Shown here piece by piece: positions 31,290 to 41,560 of a DNA stretch of 64,000 nucleotides. The notes beneath the pieces are model-generated. The model saw nothing but the letters and a program-made list of their open reading frames with translations. It was not told where the DNA came from and searched no databases. How positions within the stretch are numbered: position 1 is the first letter of the stretch; every line of letters starts with the position of its first letter. Source of the stretch: Fasciola hepatica (lineage: Eukaryota > Platyhelminthes > Trematoda > Plagiorchiida > Fasciolidae); NCBI GenBank assembly GCA_948099385.1, contig CANUEZ040000002.1:1674001-1738000 (forward strand). The letters run 5' to 3'. The position numbers were made by a program, and so were the translations under genes.

Positions 31290-31870
31290 GTCAAGAATTT
31301 GCTGCTCAGAAACTCTACACACCTGATCGGCTGCCTGGGACACCGGAAAGGATATGATTACCGAACTCCTCAGGCTGGTCAGCTCTCTCTAGGGTCGGAG
31401 AGCAAAGGCCTTCTCGATTTATACCTGGCTTTCCCTTCGTTAGTTTGAAGGTTTCTACCAAATCCCCGAGAACGAGCCGCCTTTTCGTCGAGAACAGATC
31501 CATGGCATGGAGACGCACTGTGTTGCCAAACCCCCTTGCCCATTCACCATTCTAGTGGCTAGCCCTTGCACTTTCTCCAGACAGTCTGTATCTTCCTGGT
31601 AGCATGGCGCCTAGGCCTCCACGCAACACACAATTTGCGGCCTAACTATGACTTGATATATCGGAACGAAAATCGCCGGCTCTGCACACGACATGGTGGA
31701 TCTAATTTGACAGTGTTGTCTAGTATAACGTCCAAGTCTTTGACCTTAGAGACCAATTGCAACGATCCCACCCCATTCCTGCTAGCCCCTGTATTTGTGG
31801 TCAAGCTTTGGCACTTAGTGGGGCTTAGCGGGAGGTCCCACTTGCGTGACCATTTTTGTGCTGCACACTG
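31290..31870 (-). pseudogene. CR1 LINE C-terminal fragment
   Basis: Minus-strand frames 31315-31518 and 31646-31876 match the thumb and C-terminus of the CR1 at 20359-23286: 'LFSTKRRLVLGDLVETFKLTKG' against 'LFSLERRRSRGDLIETFKVMKG', and 'KWDLPLSPTKCQSL' with 'SKVKDLDVILD'. The RT core is missing. It is wedged between the Penelope inverted copy and the plus-strand LINE that starts near 31880. Confidence 0.7.
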
Positions 31871-31879
31871 TTTCAATGG

Positions 31880-32698
31880 ACAGTGTGTCCGCCTCTACTC
31901 CCCTTTCTATTGCAGAGGCCTTCAACTCATTCTTCGCCTCAACTATGCCCCCCACTAATAATGTTGACCCTCCGCCTCTTCCCCTAGTTACCGCTTCAAC
32001 TCTGTCCTCAGTGGAATTTGGCGCCTCAATTATCTACCAATTATTAACCACTTTCAAGCCATCATCTTACCCAGGACCTGACGGACTACCGCCCACTACA
32101 ATAGTTAACTGCAGACCTGATTTACATTACCTACTACTGAATATATTTACCCTATCAATGAACTCCAGTCCGGTGCCCGCAAACTGGAAATGCTCAGTCA
32201 TAATCCCGCATCACAAGAAAGGTCCACTGCATGAGGTAACAAACTACCGTCCCGTTAACCTACACCTGTCCTCTCTCGGCTAATGGAGAAAATCGTAAAA
32301 GAACACATTGTCAAGCACCTCTTTCAACTGAACGTTATTAGTCCTCGACAACACGGCTTCCTTCAATCAAGATCTTGCGCAACCTGCCAAATCGATTTTT
32401 TAAATATCATCACTGAAATGGCAGACAATGAAATGGCCCTTATAGTACTTTACTTGGTTATGTCAAAGGCATTTGACCGCGTGCCGCACCCACATCTTCT
32501 GGCCAAAATCCGATCATTTGGCATTACTGACCCTTTACTATCTCGGATCAATTCTTACCTGTCTAATCGCTCTCCTGTTGTCTCGATAAACGGACACTGT
32601 TCCAAGCCTAAACCAGTTACAAGCGGTGTTATACAGGGTAGCGTCCTTGGCCCTCTGTTGTTCCTCATGTATATAAACGACACATTCCTCTCAGTGAG
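31880..32698 (+). pseudogene. CR1 reverse transcriptase, 5' half before the BEL insertion
   Basis: Two frames (31846-32283 and 32283-32714) carry 'SIAEAFNSFFAS', 'SSYPGPDGLPPTTI', 'NWKCSVIIPHHKKG', 'NYRPVNL', then a stop and 'MEKIVKEHIVKHLFQ', 'QHGFLQSRSCATCQIDFL', 'VMSKAFDRVPHPHLLAKIRSFG' and 'TSGVIQGSVLGPLLFLMYIND'. The motif-A segment reads YLVMSKAFD, where related copies have LLDMTKAFD, so the catalytic Asp is Val. The frame is cut at GTGAG where the BEL LTR begins. Confidence 0.8.
32694..32698. repeat. Target-site duplication GTGAG, left
   Basis: GTGAG occurs directly left of the left LTR (32694-32698) and directly right of the right LTR (39396-39400). A 5-bp duplication is usual for BEL/Pao integrases. 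Confidence 0.95.
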
Positions 32699-33075
32699 TG
32701 TTACGAACGTTTGAGCAATGCGTAGCCAAATTCGCAACGGATCCCGAAATCAGAAGACGATTATCCGTGATATTCTACGATATTAGATTATTAAAATAAA
32801 CAATGACATAAACAATATACAAACCTCAATAATACGATCACAAGGACTCAACAACGAGAAACCGAATAGCAGCGTGTGAGCAGACAGCACGTGCGTCACG
32901 CAGGTCCTGAACAAGGATGTGCCAAAGTAGCGCTCTGGGCGCGAACAAACAACAATTGGTCCAGAAAAACAACCAGTTCGTAAAGACAAGTCAATAGTGT
33001 ATGGAAATGAGTGATGTTGGGAAAAACACTGAATCGCGAGGGAAAAAGGGGGATTTTCCACGACCGGCTGTTACA
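32699..33075 (-). repeat. BEL/Pao LTR (left; 3' LTR of the minus-strand element)
   Basis: 377 bp with TG...CA ends (TGTTACGAACG ... CGGCTGTTACA). By eye it is identical to 39019-39395 except for one C/T difference in the GATATTYTACGATATT segment. The inner side carries a purine-rich GGTGGGCGG on the element strand (33076-33084), suitable as a polypurine tract. Confidence 0.97.
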
Positions 33076-33776
33076 CCGCCCACCAAAATCCTCCCGGATC
33101 CTTAGCAGAGTCAAAGGTTCGGTATAAAGGTACTGATTCTTCCTACCTGCCTAGGCCCTGCTGTCAGTGCGCGCGTCTAATGCTCGTCGTCGACGTTCTA
33201 CTACTGGTCGCACCTAATCCATTGGATACATAGACGTGAGGCTAGTCTACATCTTCCACAAGACCAAATGACCGATGGCGGGCGTGAATGGTCACATATA
33301 CGTTGTCCTCGTAAGGGGCCGTCCGGTCCTGGATGTACGTGCTTGAGTGTGTGTGTGAGTGCGTGCGTGTGTGTGTGCCGGGGTTACAATGAAATCACAG
33401 GTATGACTACACATCAAAGGAGGCCTTTCCGCAATGTCAACGAAAGACCGCGTGGCAAGAAAACGAGTAAATGTAGGCATGTGTGTGACCTGAGCTCCGC
33501 TACTTCCACATATGCAAGGGGCATTCGGTAGCGTCAACAAAAAGCCAAACAAAACACACTGTCACATGTATGATGGGTTTACGGGATGTAGAGTGCGTCG
33601 TGCATGCGTGCATGTATCGGGATGTATAATGGAATCGCACTCATCACCACATATCGGAAAGAACCTTCTGTAATGTCAACGAAAGGACCGCGAGCACCTT
33701 AACGTGCTTGACGGAGATTGTGTGGTATATATGGTGTTTCTTTATCCACCTCGATTACTGGTGTGAAAAAGGTTTA
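33076..33776. other. BEL/Pao 3' non-coding region
   Basis: This is the stretch between the integrase stop and the 3' LTR. It contains a TG-rich run (33345-33377) and diverged internal repeats: GGAATCGCA/GAAATCACA and AATGTCAACGAAAG occur twice, near 33385-33450 and 33630-33690. No coding frame is supported. Confidence 0.6.
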
Positions 33777-34531
33777 CTAGGCCTCAGGGTTATCAGCTCC
33801 TCCGTCTTCGCTCTCGAGTAGGTAAATACTGCGTATGTCACGAATGAGCACTCCGTTAGCTGTCTTCACCTTCACCGTTCTTATCATTTCGTCGGTGCTT
33901 TTGATGGTTTCCGTAACTACTCCCAAAGACCAAGCGCTGAAATGTGCGCGTTCGTCGGCGATCATAACCACGTCCCCAACTTTGAATGGTCTTGTTTTGG
34001 CCAGCCACTTCTGTCGAGTCTGCAAAGCCGGTAGGTACTCCCGTAGCCATCGCCTCCAGAAGACCTTGGCCAGATAGTTCGCTTGCTTCCACCCGTGGAG
34101 GTAGCTCCCACGAAGGTTTACCGGCCCTTAGAAACCCTCGTTCGACCTTAGCGTCAGTAAGTCGTTCGGGGTGAGCGCCAGGTGGGTGGGGTCGCCGTTC
34201 AATACTGGAACCAGGGGGCGGTTGTTCAGGATTCGCTCCACCTCAGTCATGACGGTGTTCAGCGTCTCGTCGTCGGGCGGCTGCTGCTCCATGATTGACA
34301 GCAATATCCGTCTGGCGGACCGGATCATGCGTTCCCATATGCCGCCTCGGTGACTGGCCTGTGGGGGGGGGGGTTGAAATGCCATCGTATGCCGTAGGCC
34401 ACGGTTCGATTCTGCAGTTTGTCCCTGTTTATGTTCTTGTGCCAACGCTGCAATTCCCGTTGAGCGCCCACAAAGTTCGATCCATTATCTGAGTATATAT
34501 CGGCCGGTACGCCTCATCGGTTGATAAATCT
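33777..34531 (-). pseudogene. BEL/Pao integrase C-terminal part, broken
   Basis: After the TAA (34532) the same frame meets a TGA at 34514-34516. It then shows '[11 protein letters not shown]' (second catalytic Asp) and 'WHFNP', ending at the G11 tract (C11 on this strand). Downstream, a shifted frame continues '[19 protein letters not shown]' with the third catalytic residue, Glu. The last segment (33777-34025) is the conserved BEL C-terminus, 'ALQTRQKWLAKTRPFKVGDVVMI'. One more shift near 34130 lies between them. Integration activity is not expected from this copy. Confidence 0.85.
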
Positions 34532-36990
34532 TTACAAGGCCCGTAGAAACGAATCGGTCGTCATCGAATATGCGACTTCTAGGTGTACCGCACGTGATTT
34601 CATGCACGTCATGATACATCCGTATCGCTTTTCTAATCTTTTCCCGCACTTGATCCACAAGGGCTCGAAATAGTCCAACCCGGTGTCACTGAACGGCCAC
34701 CAGCCCGTAGTCACCCTGCATTCTGGTAGTGGGGCCATGAGTTGTTTGCCTGCTGTGGCATTGCGTCTCCTGCATTGCACACACCGTCGGATTACGCGTT
34801 TTACAGTCTCTCGTCCTCTCAACAACCAAAGACGCTTTCGGATGACGCTCGTCACGTGACTTTCCCCTCCATGTCCCTCCACGGCGTGGACGTGTTGAAT
34901 CATTAGCTCTACTACAGGTTGTCTCGCAGGCAGCAGTACAGGATACTTTGTGTCGAAGTTCAGGTGGGCGTTGGTCAGCCTACCATCCACCCGCAGCAGT
35001 CCGTTGATGAGTTTGGGGTTTAAACGCTTCAGCTCGCCTCTTGGAGATGGCATGTCTTCATTGGTCGGCCCCACTTCTTCCGCCCTCTTGAGTTCTCGGG
35101 CGAAAGCCTCGCGTTGTATCATTCTGAAAATATCGTACTCTGCCGCTTGTAGCTCATCGGGACCTATCGGGCCGACCCGTATCCGGCCTGAGGGCCGTAG
35201 CCCTTCCATGACTAGTAAATTTCTCTTGAACCTGGTTAACCAAACTAGCGAACGAAGCGTCTTCATCCAGGAAGAAAACCTGACCAGTCGCGATAGAATG
35301 GACGACGCTTCGACGACGTTGGTTGCTATCACTACGCCTTTGATCTCCAGTTCCAATTCCGTAGGGGGTTTTAATTCGAACACGGGCCAGTCCTGTTTGG
35401 GCAATTGCAGGAAGTTCGGCCCTCTCGTCCACGTGTCCAGTTGCCTGAAGTTGTTCGCACCTCGGGAGCACAGATCGGCCGGATTATCGCCAGACCTGAC
35501 ATCACTCCACTGGTGCGTGGCTGATTCATCGTGGATAGTCGTGAGCCGGTTAGCAACGAAAGTACTAAACCGGCTCCGTACGTTGTTAATGTAGTAAAGT
35601 ACTATCGTTGAATCCGTCCAGAAGCTCACCGACCAAATGTAGAGATCGAAACATCTCTTCACAGCTTGCACCACCCTGACTGCCAACACGGCTGCGCTGA
35701 GTTCAAGGCGTGGGATTGAGACCGACTTCAGTGGAGCAACGCGGGCTTTGGCGAACAGGATCCTCGTGGTATATTGTCCATCTCCTGCGCACCATCGTCC
35801 GTACACCACAGCTCCATAACCGACTTCGGATGCATCGGAAAAAGCATGTAGTTCTCCAGTCCGTGTCGTATGGCCAGGGGTCAAACATCGTGGGATTCTT
35901 ATGTCCCCTAATTTCTTCAAGGTGTTCAGAAATTCTTCCCAGTCCAACCAGTCCCCTCGGTTCAGTGACTGGTCCCAATCAACTTTCTTACGGCACAGCC
36001 ACTGCAGCAAGATCTTTCCGGGCAGCAGCCACGGTGAGACGAAACCGAGCTGGTCGAACAAACTTGAGACGGCAGATAGTATGCCACGACGGGTTATTGG
36101 CAGCTCGGGAACGTTCAGTACGAAAACAAAATCGTCCGTTTCCGCGTCCCATTGTATCCCTAAAGTGCGCTCGATAGGAAGTGGAGAGCCGTCCAAATCT
36201 CTTACCCTTTCGGCCTTTTCGTGATACTGGATGACCTTCAGCATTTCTGAAGCGTTCGACATCCATTTAGTTAGATGGAAGCCGCCCTCTTCCAAAAATC
36301 TCGTCAGACCCCTGAACTGCTCTAGAGCTGATTCCACACCATCGAATGACCCAAGGTAGTCGTCGACGTAGAAGTTCCTGCTGACGCTTTCTACCAGCGT
36401 CCGATGTACTAGATCGCCATGTTTGTTCGCTGATTCTCGGAGGGCGTAGTTGGCACAAAATGGTGACGATATGGCTCCAAAGGGGTGGACGGTCATCCTA
36501 TAATTAACCACTGCGTTGTCCCGGTCGCTCCCTTCCCACCACAGGAAACGCAAAGCATCTCGTTCTCCTACCGGAATCTTCACCTGATGGAACATTTCCC
36601 TAATGTCAGCAGACAAAGCCACTTTACCCACTCTGAAACGGCACAAAACATCGATCAGTGGTGTGGTCCAGTCAGGCCCCTGTAGTAGGCGATCGTTTAA
36701 CGACTTGCCCTGGAACTTGGCCGCACAGTCGAAAACCACCCGCAGTTTATTGGGTTTCTTGGGGTTGATAACCGGATGGTGAGGCAGATACCAGATACCT
36801 CTTTTGCTGTCGGCGTTGACAGGCACCTTTTCAACGTAACCGAGGGCCTCGTTTCGCTTCATCAAATCCGCGTATCGTTCCCACAGATTCTGGTCTCGAA
36901 TGAAGCGTTCTTTTAGTCGTAGTAATCGTTGGAGAACATAATTTCTGTTGTCAGTCCACGGGTCGACCGGTGTGCGCCATGGGAGGGGAA
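34532..36990 (-). pseudogene. BEL/Pao Pol: RT, RNase H and integrase N-terminal part
   Basis: From about 36990 the frame reads 'PLPWR' and 'RLLRLKERF', then the RT with 'GIWYLPHHPV', 'KLRVVFDCAAKFQGKSLND', 'LSADIREMFHQVKI' (motif A), 'GAISSPFCANYAL' (motif B) and FYVDDYLGS (motif C, near 36360). RNase H shows 'HAFSDASEVGYGAVVYG' near 35840 and 'FWTDSTIVLYYI'. The integrase zinc domain has 'HAVEGHGGESHV' and 'CVQCRRRN', and the core begins 'TGLDYFEP' with the first catalytic Asp. The frame stops at TAA 34532-34534 inside the integrase core. Confidence 0.92.
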
Positions 36991-38978
36991 CCTCGAACTG
37001 TTTTCAAGGCCTCTAGTGCCTTGCCGCACCGTTTGTAGAGCGAAGTGATCCTCTTGAGACAACGTCGGTCTTTCGTCTCCAATGTCATGAAACTCCTTTT
37101 CATAAAGCCGTTGCAGATGATACTCTATGCGGCCCGTTTCGGCGTATAAGTAATTCACGGAACCGCGTACCCCTACTGGACCGTATAACATCCATCCCAG
37201 AGCCGTGCGTACGGCATAAGGTGCCTGGCGGTCGCCCACTCTTTGGTCAAGCACCCAACGCGCCTCTGGCACGTCGCATCCGATGAGGAGATCCACCTCA
37301 TCATCTTCCCAGTCTACAACGGTTATATCCTGCAGGTGGGGCCACCGAGTCAAGATTGCGTTCACCGACCTTGGTGCTCGCATGGGGAGATTTGCTAACG
37401 TGAATGCCTCCGTTGGTTCAATTTCCTCGTTAGTGTCTAGAGAGATGAGTTGCAGCCTTAATCTACCGGCAGTCATTACCTGTGTTCCGCCCACCGTGCT
37501 CACTGCTAACGACGTCGCACCTTTATCCAGTTGGTGTTTGTCGGCAAACCGCTCTTTCACTAAAGTGGTGTCGGATCCACTATCAACGAAAGCCAACGCC
37601 TTGACTATCCCAGTCGGAGTCACTACTCCCACGGCCACTACGCCTAAACGTACCGATTTACTGGCAGATCGTGACGTTGAACAAATCACGCTGGGCTTGG
37701 CACTCGCCTCGGATATGGTTACTCTCGCCTGATGCAGCAGCCGATGGTGTCTGCCCGTGCAGCCCTCGTAACCACATCGGTTCCTTTTCCTACAGGCTGC
37801 TGCCCGGTGCGTGGTGTTGAGACAGATGAAACATGCTCCTGCCATCCTCGCCATTCCCCACCGTTCGTCTATTGTGGCGTTGCCGAACTTGGGGCATTCT
37901 GGTAGGCCATGGCTAGTACCACAGGACCTGCAATTTGGTTTCGCCGTAGCATCTCGTGAAATGACGTGTGTGTTGGTCCAAGGCTGGTACTTTGTATGTT
38001 CTCGTACAGGGGTTTGGACTTGGCTAGTACCGGGCTTGTTTGCTCGGTTGCTGTCCCGGACGAGTCGGCCGAATCTGCTGTCAGCTATCTTCGTTTGCCT
38101 GTCTAAGTATTCAGTCAGGTCTTCGAAGTTGGCTTCTCTGTCGCTTCGGCTTATCCGTTCAGCTTCTTCCGCCCACCGACCCTGTAGTTCGGGAGAAAGG
38201 TGACGGACTATGTTTTCCAGAGTGTGCATGGCGTCTAGGTCAGCCCTGTAACCTAAATGGTCGAGGGCTATTGAGCAGTTCTGCATCTTAATCACTAGGT
38301 CGGCCATTGTGTAGACGTCGCCCTTGCTTCTCTTTGCCTCTACCATCACGCCCTCTATCAGGTTACGAGCTACTTTGAACGGTTGGCCAAACAAGCCCCT
38401 TAGAATCTTCCTTGCTCTTGTGTAGCCTTGTTCTGGGTCGAGCATGGTGCACACGTCGATAGCCTCTCTTGCTCGGCCTCGGCAGTAGTGAGTAAGGTAA
38501 AGAAGCCTTTGCCCAGGGTCGGTTACCTTGTTTTCAACGAACGTCTCTAACTGTTTGACAAACTTGCAGTATTGCTCAGCTCACCCGTCGAAAACCGTTA
38601 ACTCCACTCTAGGCAGATCGATCGATGGTGGTTTGTAGTCGGCGACCGGCGTGGGGTTCCCTACCTTATTGCACTCTAACCTATCGGAAGTGTCGAAGTC
38701 ACTGGTCTCATGCTCTCGCTCTTTCTGTGTACACTTCTCTGCTTCATGCGCCTGTAGTCTAGCCGAAAGTAACTGTTGCTCTAGTTCTAGTATTCTCAGC
38801 TTATATAAATCGACATCCTTACGATCAATATTGCTTTCAATAACACATGAACCAGCACTGACAGGACTAGGCGATCTAGCATTAACTGAAGAATCATATG
38901 TACCCAAAACCTCCCCAGAGACTTGCCGTATTACTTCCTGTCCGGATTCGACTGCTTTTGATCCTTTTCTTGGCATTT
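36913..38978 (-). pseudogene. BEL/Pao Gag and aspartic protease region
   Basis: The likely start is the ATG at 38978 (MPRKGSK). A TGA at 38581-38583 follows the conserved VFDG; the same frame then continues with YCRGRAREAI and 'FGQPFKVA', both hallmarks of BEL Gag. Cys/His clusters follow (CRSCGTSHGLPEC and CFICLNTTHRAAAC, then a CGYEGC...HHRLLH block), expected to bind RNA. The protease active site is AFVDSGSDTTLV near 37570-37584. The frame runs out at 36913 after a shift near 37000. Gag packages the element's RNA; the protease would process the polyprotein. Confidence 0.88.
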
Positions 38979-39018
38979 TGCGTGATTTTTCCTCGTTCCA
39001 AATAGATCTATTGAGTAT

Positions 39019-39395
39019 TGTTACGAACGTTTGAGCAATGCGTAGCCAAATTCGCAACGGATCCCGAAATCAGAAGACGATTATCCGTGATATTTTACGA
39101 TATTAGATTATTAAAATAAACAATGACATAAACAATATACAAACCTCAATAATACGATCACAAGGACTCAACAACGAGAAACCGAATAGCAGCGTGTGAG
39201 CAGACAGCACGTGCGTCACGCAGGTCCTGAACAAGGATGTGCCAAAGTAGCGCTCTGGGCGCGAACAAACAACAATTGGTCCAGAAAAACAACCAGTTCG
39301 TAAAGACAAGTCAATAGTGTATGGAAATGAGTGATGTTGGGAAAAACACTGAATCGCGAGGGAAAAAGGGGGATTTTCCACGACCGGCTGTTACA
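39019..39395 (-). repeat. BEL/Pao LTR (right; 5' LTR of the minus-strand element)
   Basis: 377 bp, with the same ends and sequence as 32699-33075 apart from one C/T difference. Inside it, on the element strand, the first TGG that could start a primer-binding site lies about 18 bases beyond the LTR (TGGAACGAGGA); this assignment is tentative. Target duplication GTGAG follows at 39396-39400. Confidence 0.97.
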
Positions 39396-40335
39396 GTGAG
39401 CCATGGCACCCCATTCCTTTTTGCTGATGACATTAAAATTGTCTACTCATTCAAGCCTGAACGCATCGCCTCGGCTATCTTGAACATCTCTAAAGACATA
39501 TCTGCACTCCATAGATGGTGCTCAACTTGACAGATGAATTTTTCCGCTGACAAATGTGAGGTTCCTACATATAAATGCAAGCTACCTCCAGGATCCTTAA
39601 CCGTTTGTGGTTCAACCATCGCTAACAAGCAAATAGTTCGGGACCTTGGCTTGAACTATTCCTGCACATCTAATTTCTAGGAATATTCGGCCCTAAATGT
39701 CGCTGAGGCCAGAAAGTGTCTAGGGCTAATATTTCGCTCCTTCCAACTTCGAGACTGCATTCTTTTCCTTTATAAATCTCATGCCAGGCCTCTATTAGAA
39801 TACTGCCCACTGATCTTTTCTAGTATGCGGAAATCAGACAGAATTAGTATCGAGTCAGTTCAACGTAATTTTACCAAGCGACTGATTGGATGGAGCTCAG
39901 CCCTCACTTATAAAGAACGCTGCTTATTTTTTAAACTAGACCCTTTATGGCTTCGCCGTATGAAACTGAACCTTATCTTTTTGTATAACATCCTTCACAG
40001 TCGGACATATACTTCTAATCAACTGCACTTTGCGCCCGTTTCTAGCTATCCACTACATTCTAGAATTCTTACCCTTTCAACCCCTATTACCAACACCAGC
40101 TTTAGTTCACATTTCTTCATCACAGTGTACTCTAACTTACGGAATAAATTACCGTTAGAAATACGCAGTTCTACTTCCAGCCATCGGCTTAGAAGTGCGT
40201 TGGATAAATTCCTCACGATTACCCAAACCTTACAGCTCCTAAATGTAGACATGTCCGATGACCAAGCCTATGAGAAGGGTCAGACTTTTGAATCGCGCAA
40301 AAACCGGCGGTCTATGACAGATGAAATTAAATAAC
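39396..40335 (+). pseudogene. CR1 reverse transcriptase, 3' half after the BEL insertion
   Basis: It resumes with 'SHGTPFLFADDIKIVYSFKPE' (motif C intact). A TGA follows at the position of a conserved Trp (WCSxWQMNFSADKC in relatives). Then come the thumb with a TAG in the NFSEHS block, 'HARPLLEYCPLIFSSMRKSDRISIESVQRNFTKRL', and a C-terminus ending at the TAA near 40334. The last 169 codons (39825-40334) are open. Confidence 0.8.
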
Positions 40336-41000
40336 CATTCTTAGTTTTTCCGCCTTCTGCAATCGAAAAACTAGTCTCAGAGAGTCAGTGTCTATTATTG
40401 TTGCTTCTTTGTATCGATTCCCATTTATCCTCAGCTGAGAGCATCCCAGACTGAGCTCCTCTACTTTTTCTCTATTTCCGGACCTTCATTCGTGCGTACC
40501 TTTCTCTCGATGACCCTTAATACTCTGGAGACCACACCGGTCACTAACCTGGCCTACGCATCTACATGACCGTTGGCTATTCATACGCTGCCCGACCGAT
40601 GCTCCCTTGGTTATGTTCCGGGATCCTCTGGTGCCTAGTCGCCTGATCGCGGACTTCCTGATACCTACGGCCGTTTGGCCCCACCAAGAAAACTCATGTC
40701 AATCCCAACGGTGCGAGGGGCGGTCAGATCCACCTCTTTGGCCGGGGCACATCGGGCGTGCAGACCAACTGCAACGATACGCGGGCGCAACTAGGCTGTC
40801 AGATCGCACCTCCTGTCACCAGAATTGGTTTTCAGGTTGAATGTCCAGAGCACGGCCAGCCTCACCCACTAGCACCAGTCGCGGATTGAAACTCAACGTC
40901 CCCTGCATATTACTGCTGCCACCCATTGCCTCCTCCAACGTTCATGATCAGGGTTTTCAATACAACCGGTCAAGTTCCACATCAAAATATGCACATATAC

Positions 41001-41394
41001 TCACTCGGCTCAGAAATGTACCGTACTACTTGCGACTACCGGCATTTATATCCATCGGCTTATCTTTTATTTGTCTGAACTGATGCCATGTTCACCCTTA
41101 TTCTATTATATCCAGTTACCGCATTCTGTACCCCAAAACATGAAACTGTTTCACCGTTCAGATTTTTATTATGAATATGACAATTCGTGATATAGAAAAA
41201 ACGCGAGGCAGGTTTAAAAATGTGGGTCCGTTGCCCTTATCCTGTGGAGAAGACCTCATTGGTGGGGGGCATTCGCTTGGAGTTAACTAGGTCCGGAACC
41301 GTGTCTCCATTTGAAAGCTGTCGGGCATTTCTGGCTGTCATAGAGGTCGACATCTATACAAGCTTAACTTGGTGATTCGGATCAGCTCGAACGG
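41001..41394. other. Unassigned stretch, likely tail of the CR1 3' UTR
   Basis: No coding frame or structured RNA is visible. Similarity to the 3' UTR of the minus-strand CR1 ends near 40850, and no (ATT)n end is present before the SINE, so where the LINE stops is unclear. Confidence 0.35.
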
Positions 41395-41560
41395 GAGCGG
41401 GGTGGCGCAGTGGTAACACACACGCCTTCGAGATGGGAGGGCCCGGGTTCAAACCCTGGGTGTGGCGGAGGATATGCACCACTGATGAGCTCTAACAAGA
41501 GCGAAACTCGAGTCTGGTGCTTCCGAATGCAGGTTGGTCGGATGACCTGAGGTTTGCGCG
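41395..41560 (+). mobile_element. tRNA-derived SINE carrying a hammerhead ribozyme
   Basis: The head has a perfect pol III A box TGGCGCAGTGG (41403-41413) and a B box GGTTCAAACCC (41446-41456), with a T-arm-like hairpin CCGGG/CCTGG around it. A hammerhead ribozyme follows immediately (41476-41520), then about 40 bp of unassigned tail. Schistosome Sm-alpha elements combine pol III boxes with a hammerhead (known family), so this is probably the counterpart in the present species. The 3' end and any target duplication are not clear. Confidence 0.8.
41476..41520 (+). ncRNA. Hammerhead ribozyme, type I, SINE-borne
   Basis: All core elements are present: stem I strand GCACCA (41476-41481), CUGAUGA (41482-41488), stem II GCUCU/AGAGC closed by AACA (41489-41502), GAAA (41503-41506), stem III CUCGAG (41507-41512), UC (41513-41514) and second stem I strand UGGUGC (41515-41520), an exact complement of GCACCA. 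Cleavage is expected after C41514. Stem III is a 6-nt palindrome that can scarcely fold alone, so self-cleavage may need a dimer. Confidence 0.92.

Larger units (their letters stand above)
32699..39395 (-). mobile_element. BEL/Pao LTR retrotransposon, complete but coding-defective
   Basis: A 6697-bp element on the minus strand: 5' LTR 39019-39395, leader, Gag (38978 to about 37740), protease, RT, RNase H and integrase (to 33777), about 700 bp of 3' non-coding sequence, then the 3' LTR. The order PR-RT-RH-IN with a YVDD RT fits BEL/Pao, as in flatworm Sinbad/Tao elements (family knowledge). Coding lesions are a TGA at 38581-38583, a frameshift near 37000, a TAA at 34532-34534, a TGA at 34514-34516 and a G11 tract at 34363-34373. 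It lies inside a CR1 RT gene. Confidence 0.93.
31880..41000 (+). mobile_element. CR1 LINE split by a BEL/Pao insertion
   Basis: The RT N-terminal half lies at 31846-32698 and the rest at 39396-40335. Removing 32699-39395 plus one GTGAG restores an uninterrupted reading frame across the FADDIK motif. The 3' UTR runs to at least 40850, where it matches the tail of the minus-strand CR1 at 52500-58763 (GARSDPPLWP-type block). Its ends are not sharply defined. It belongs to the same subfamily as the well-preserved LINE at 42384-48205. Confidence 0.8.

Noticed and set aside
34950..35594. Plus-strand 214-codon frame
   Set aside because: It is a shadow of the BEL/Pao pol gene on the opposite strand.
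35710..36224. Plus-strand frames of 155 and 107 codons
   Set aside because: Antisense to the RT and RNase H of the BEL element; no motif of their own.
36990..37010. Programmed -1 frameshift between BEL gag-protease and pol
   Set aside because: The shift has the right sign, but no canonical slippery heptamer is present and BEL elements usually have one ORF, so a mutation is more likely.
41395..41475. A functional tRNA gene
   Set aside because: A and B boxes and a T-arm are present, but the acceptor and anticodon stems do not form a sound cloverleaf and a hammerhead follows directly. It reads as a SINE head.
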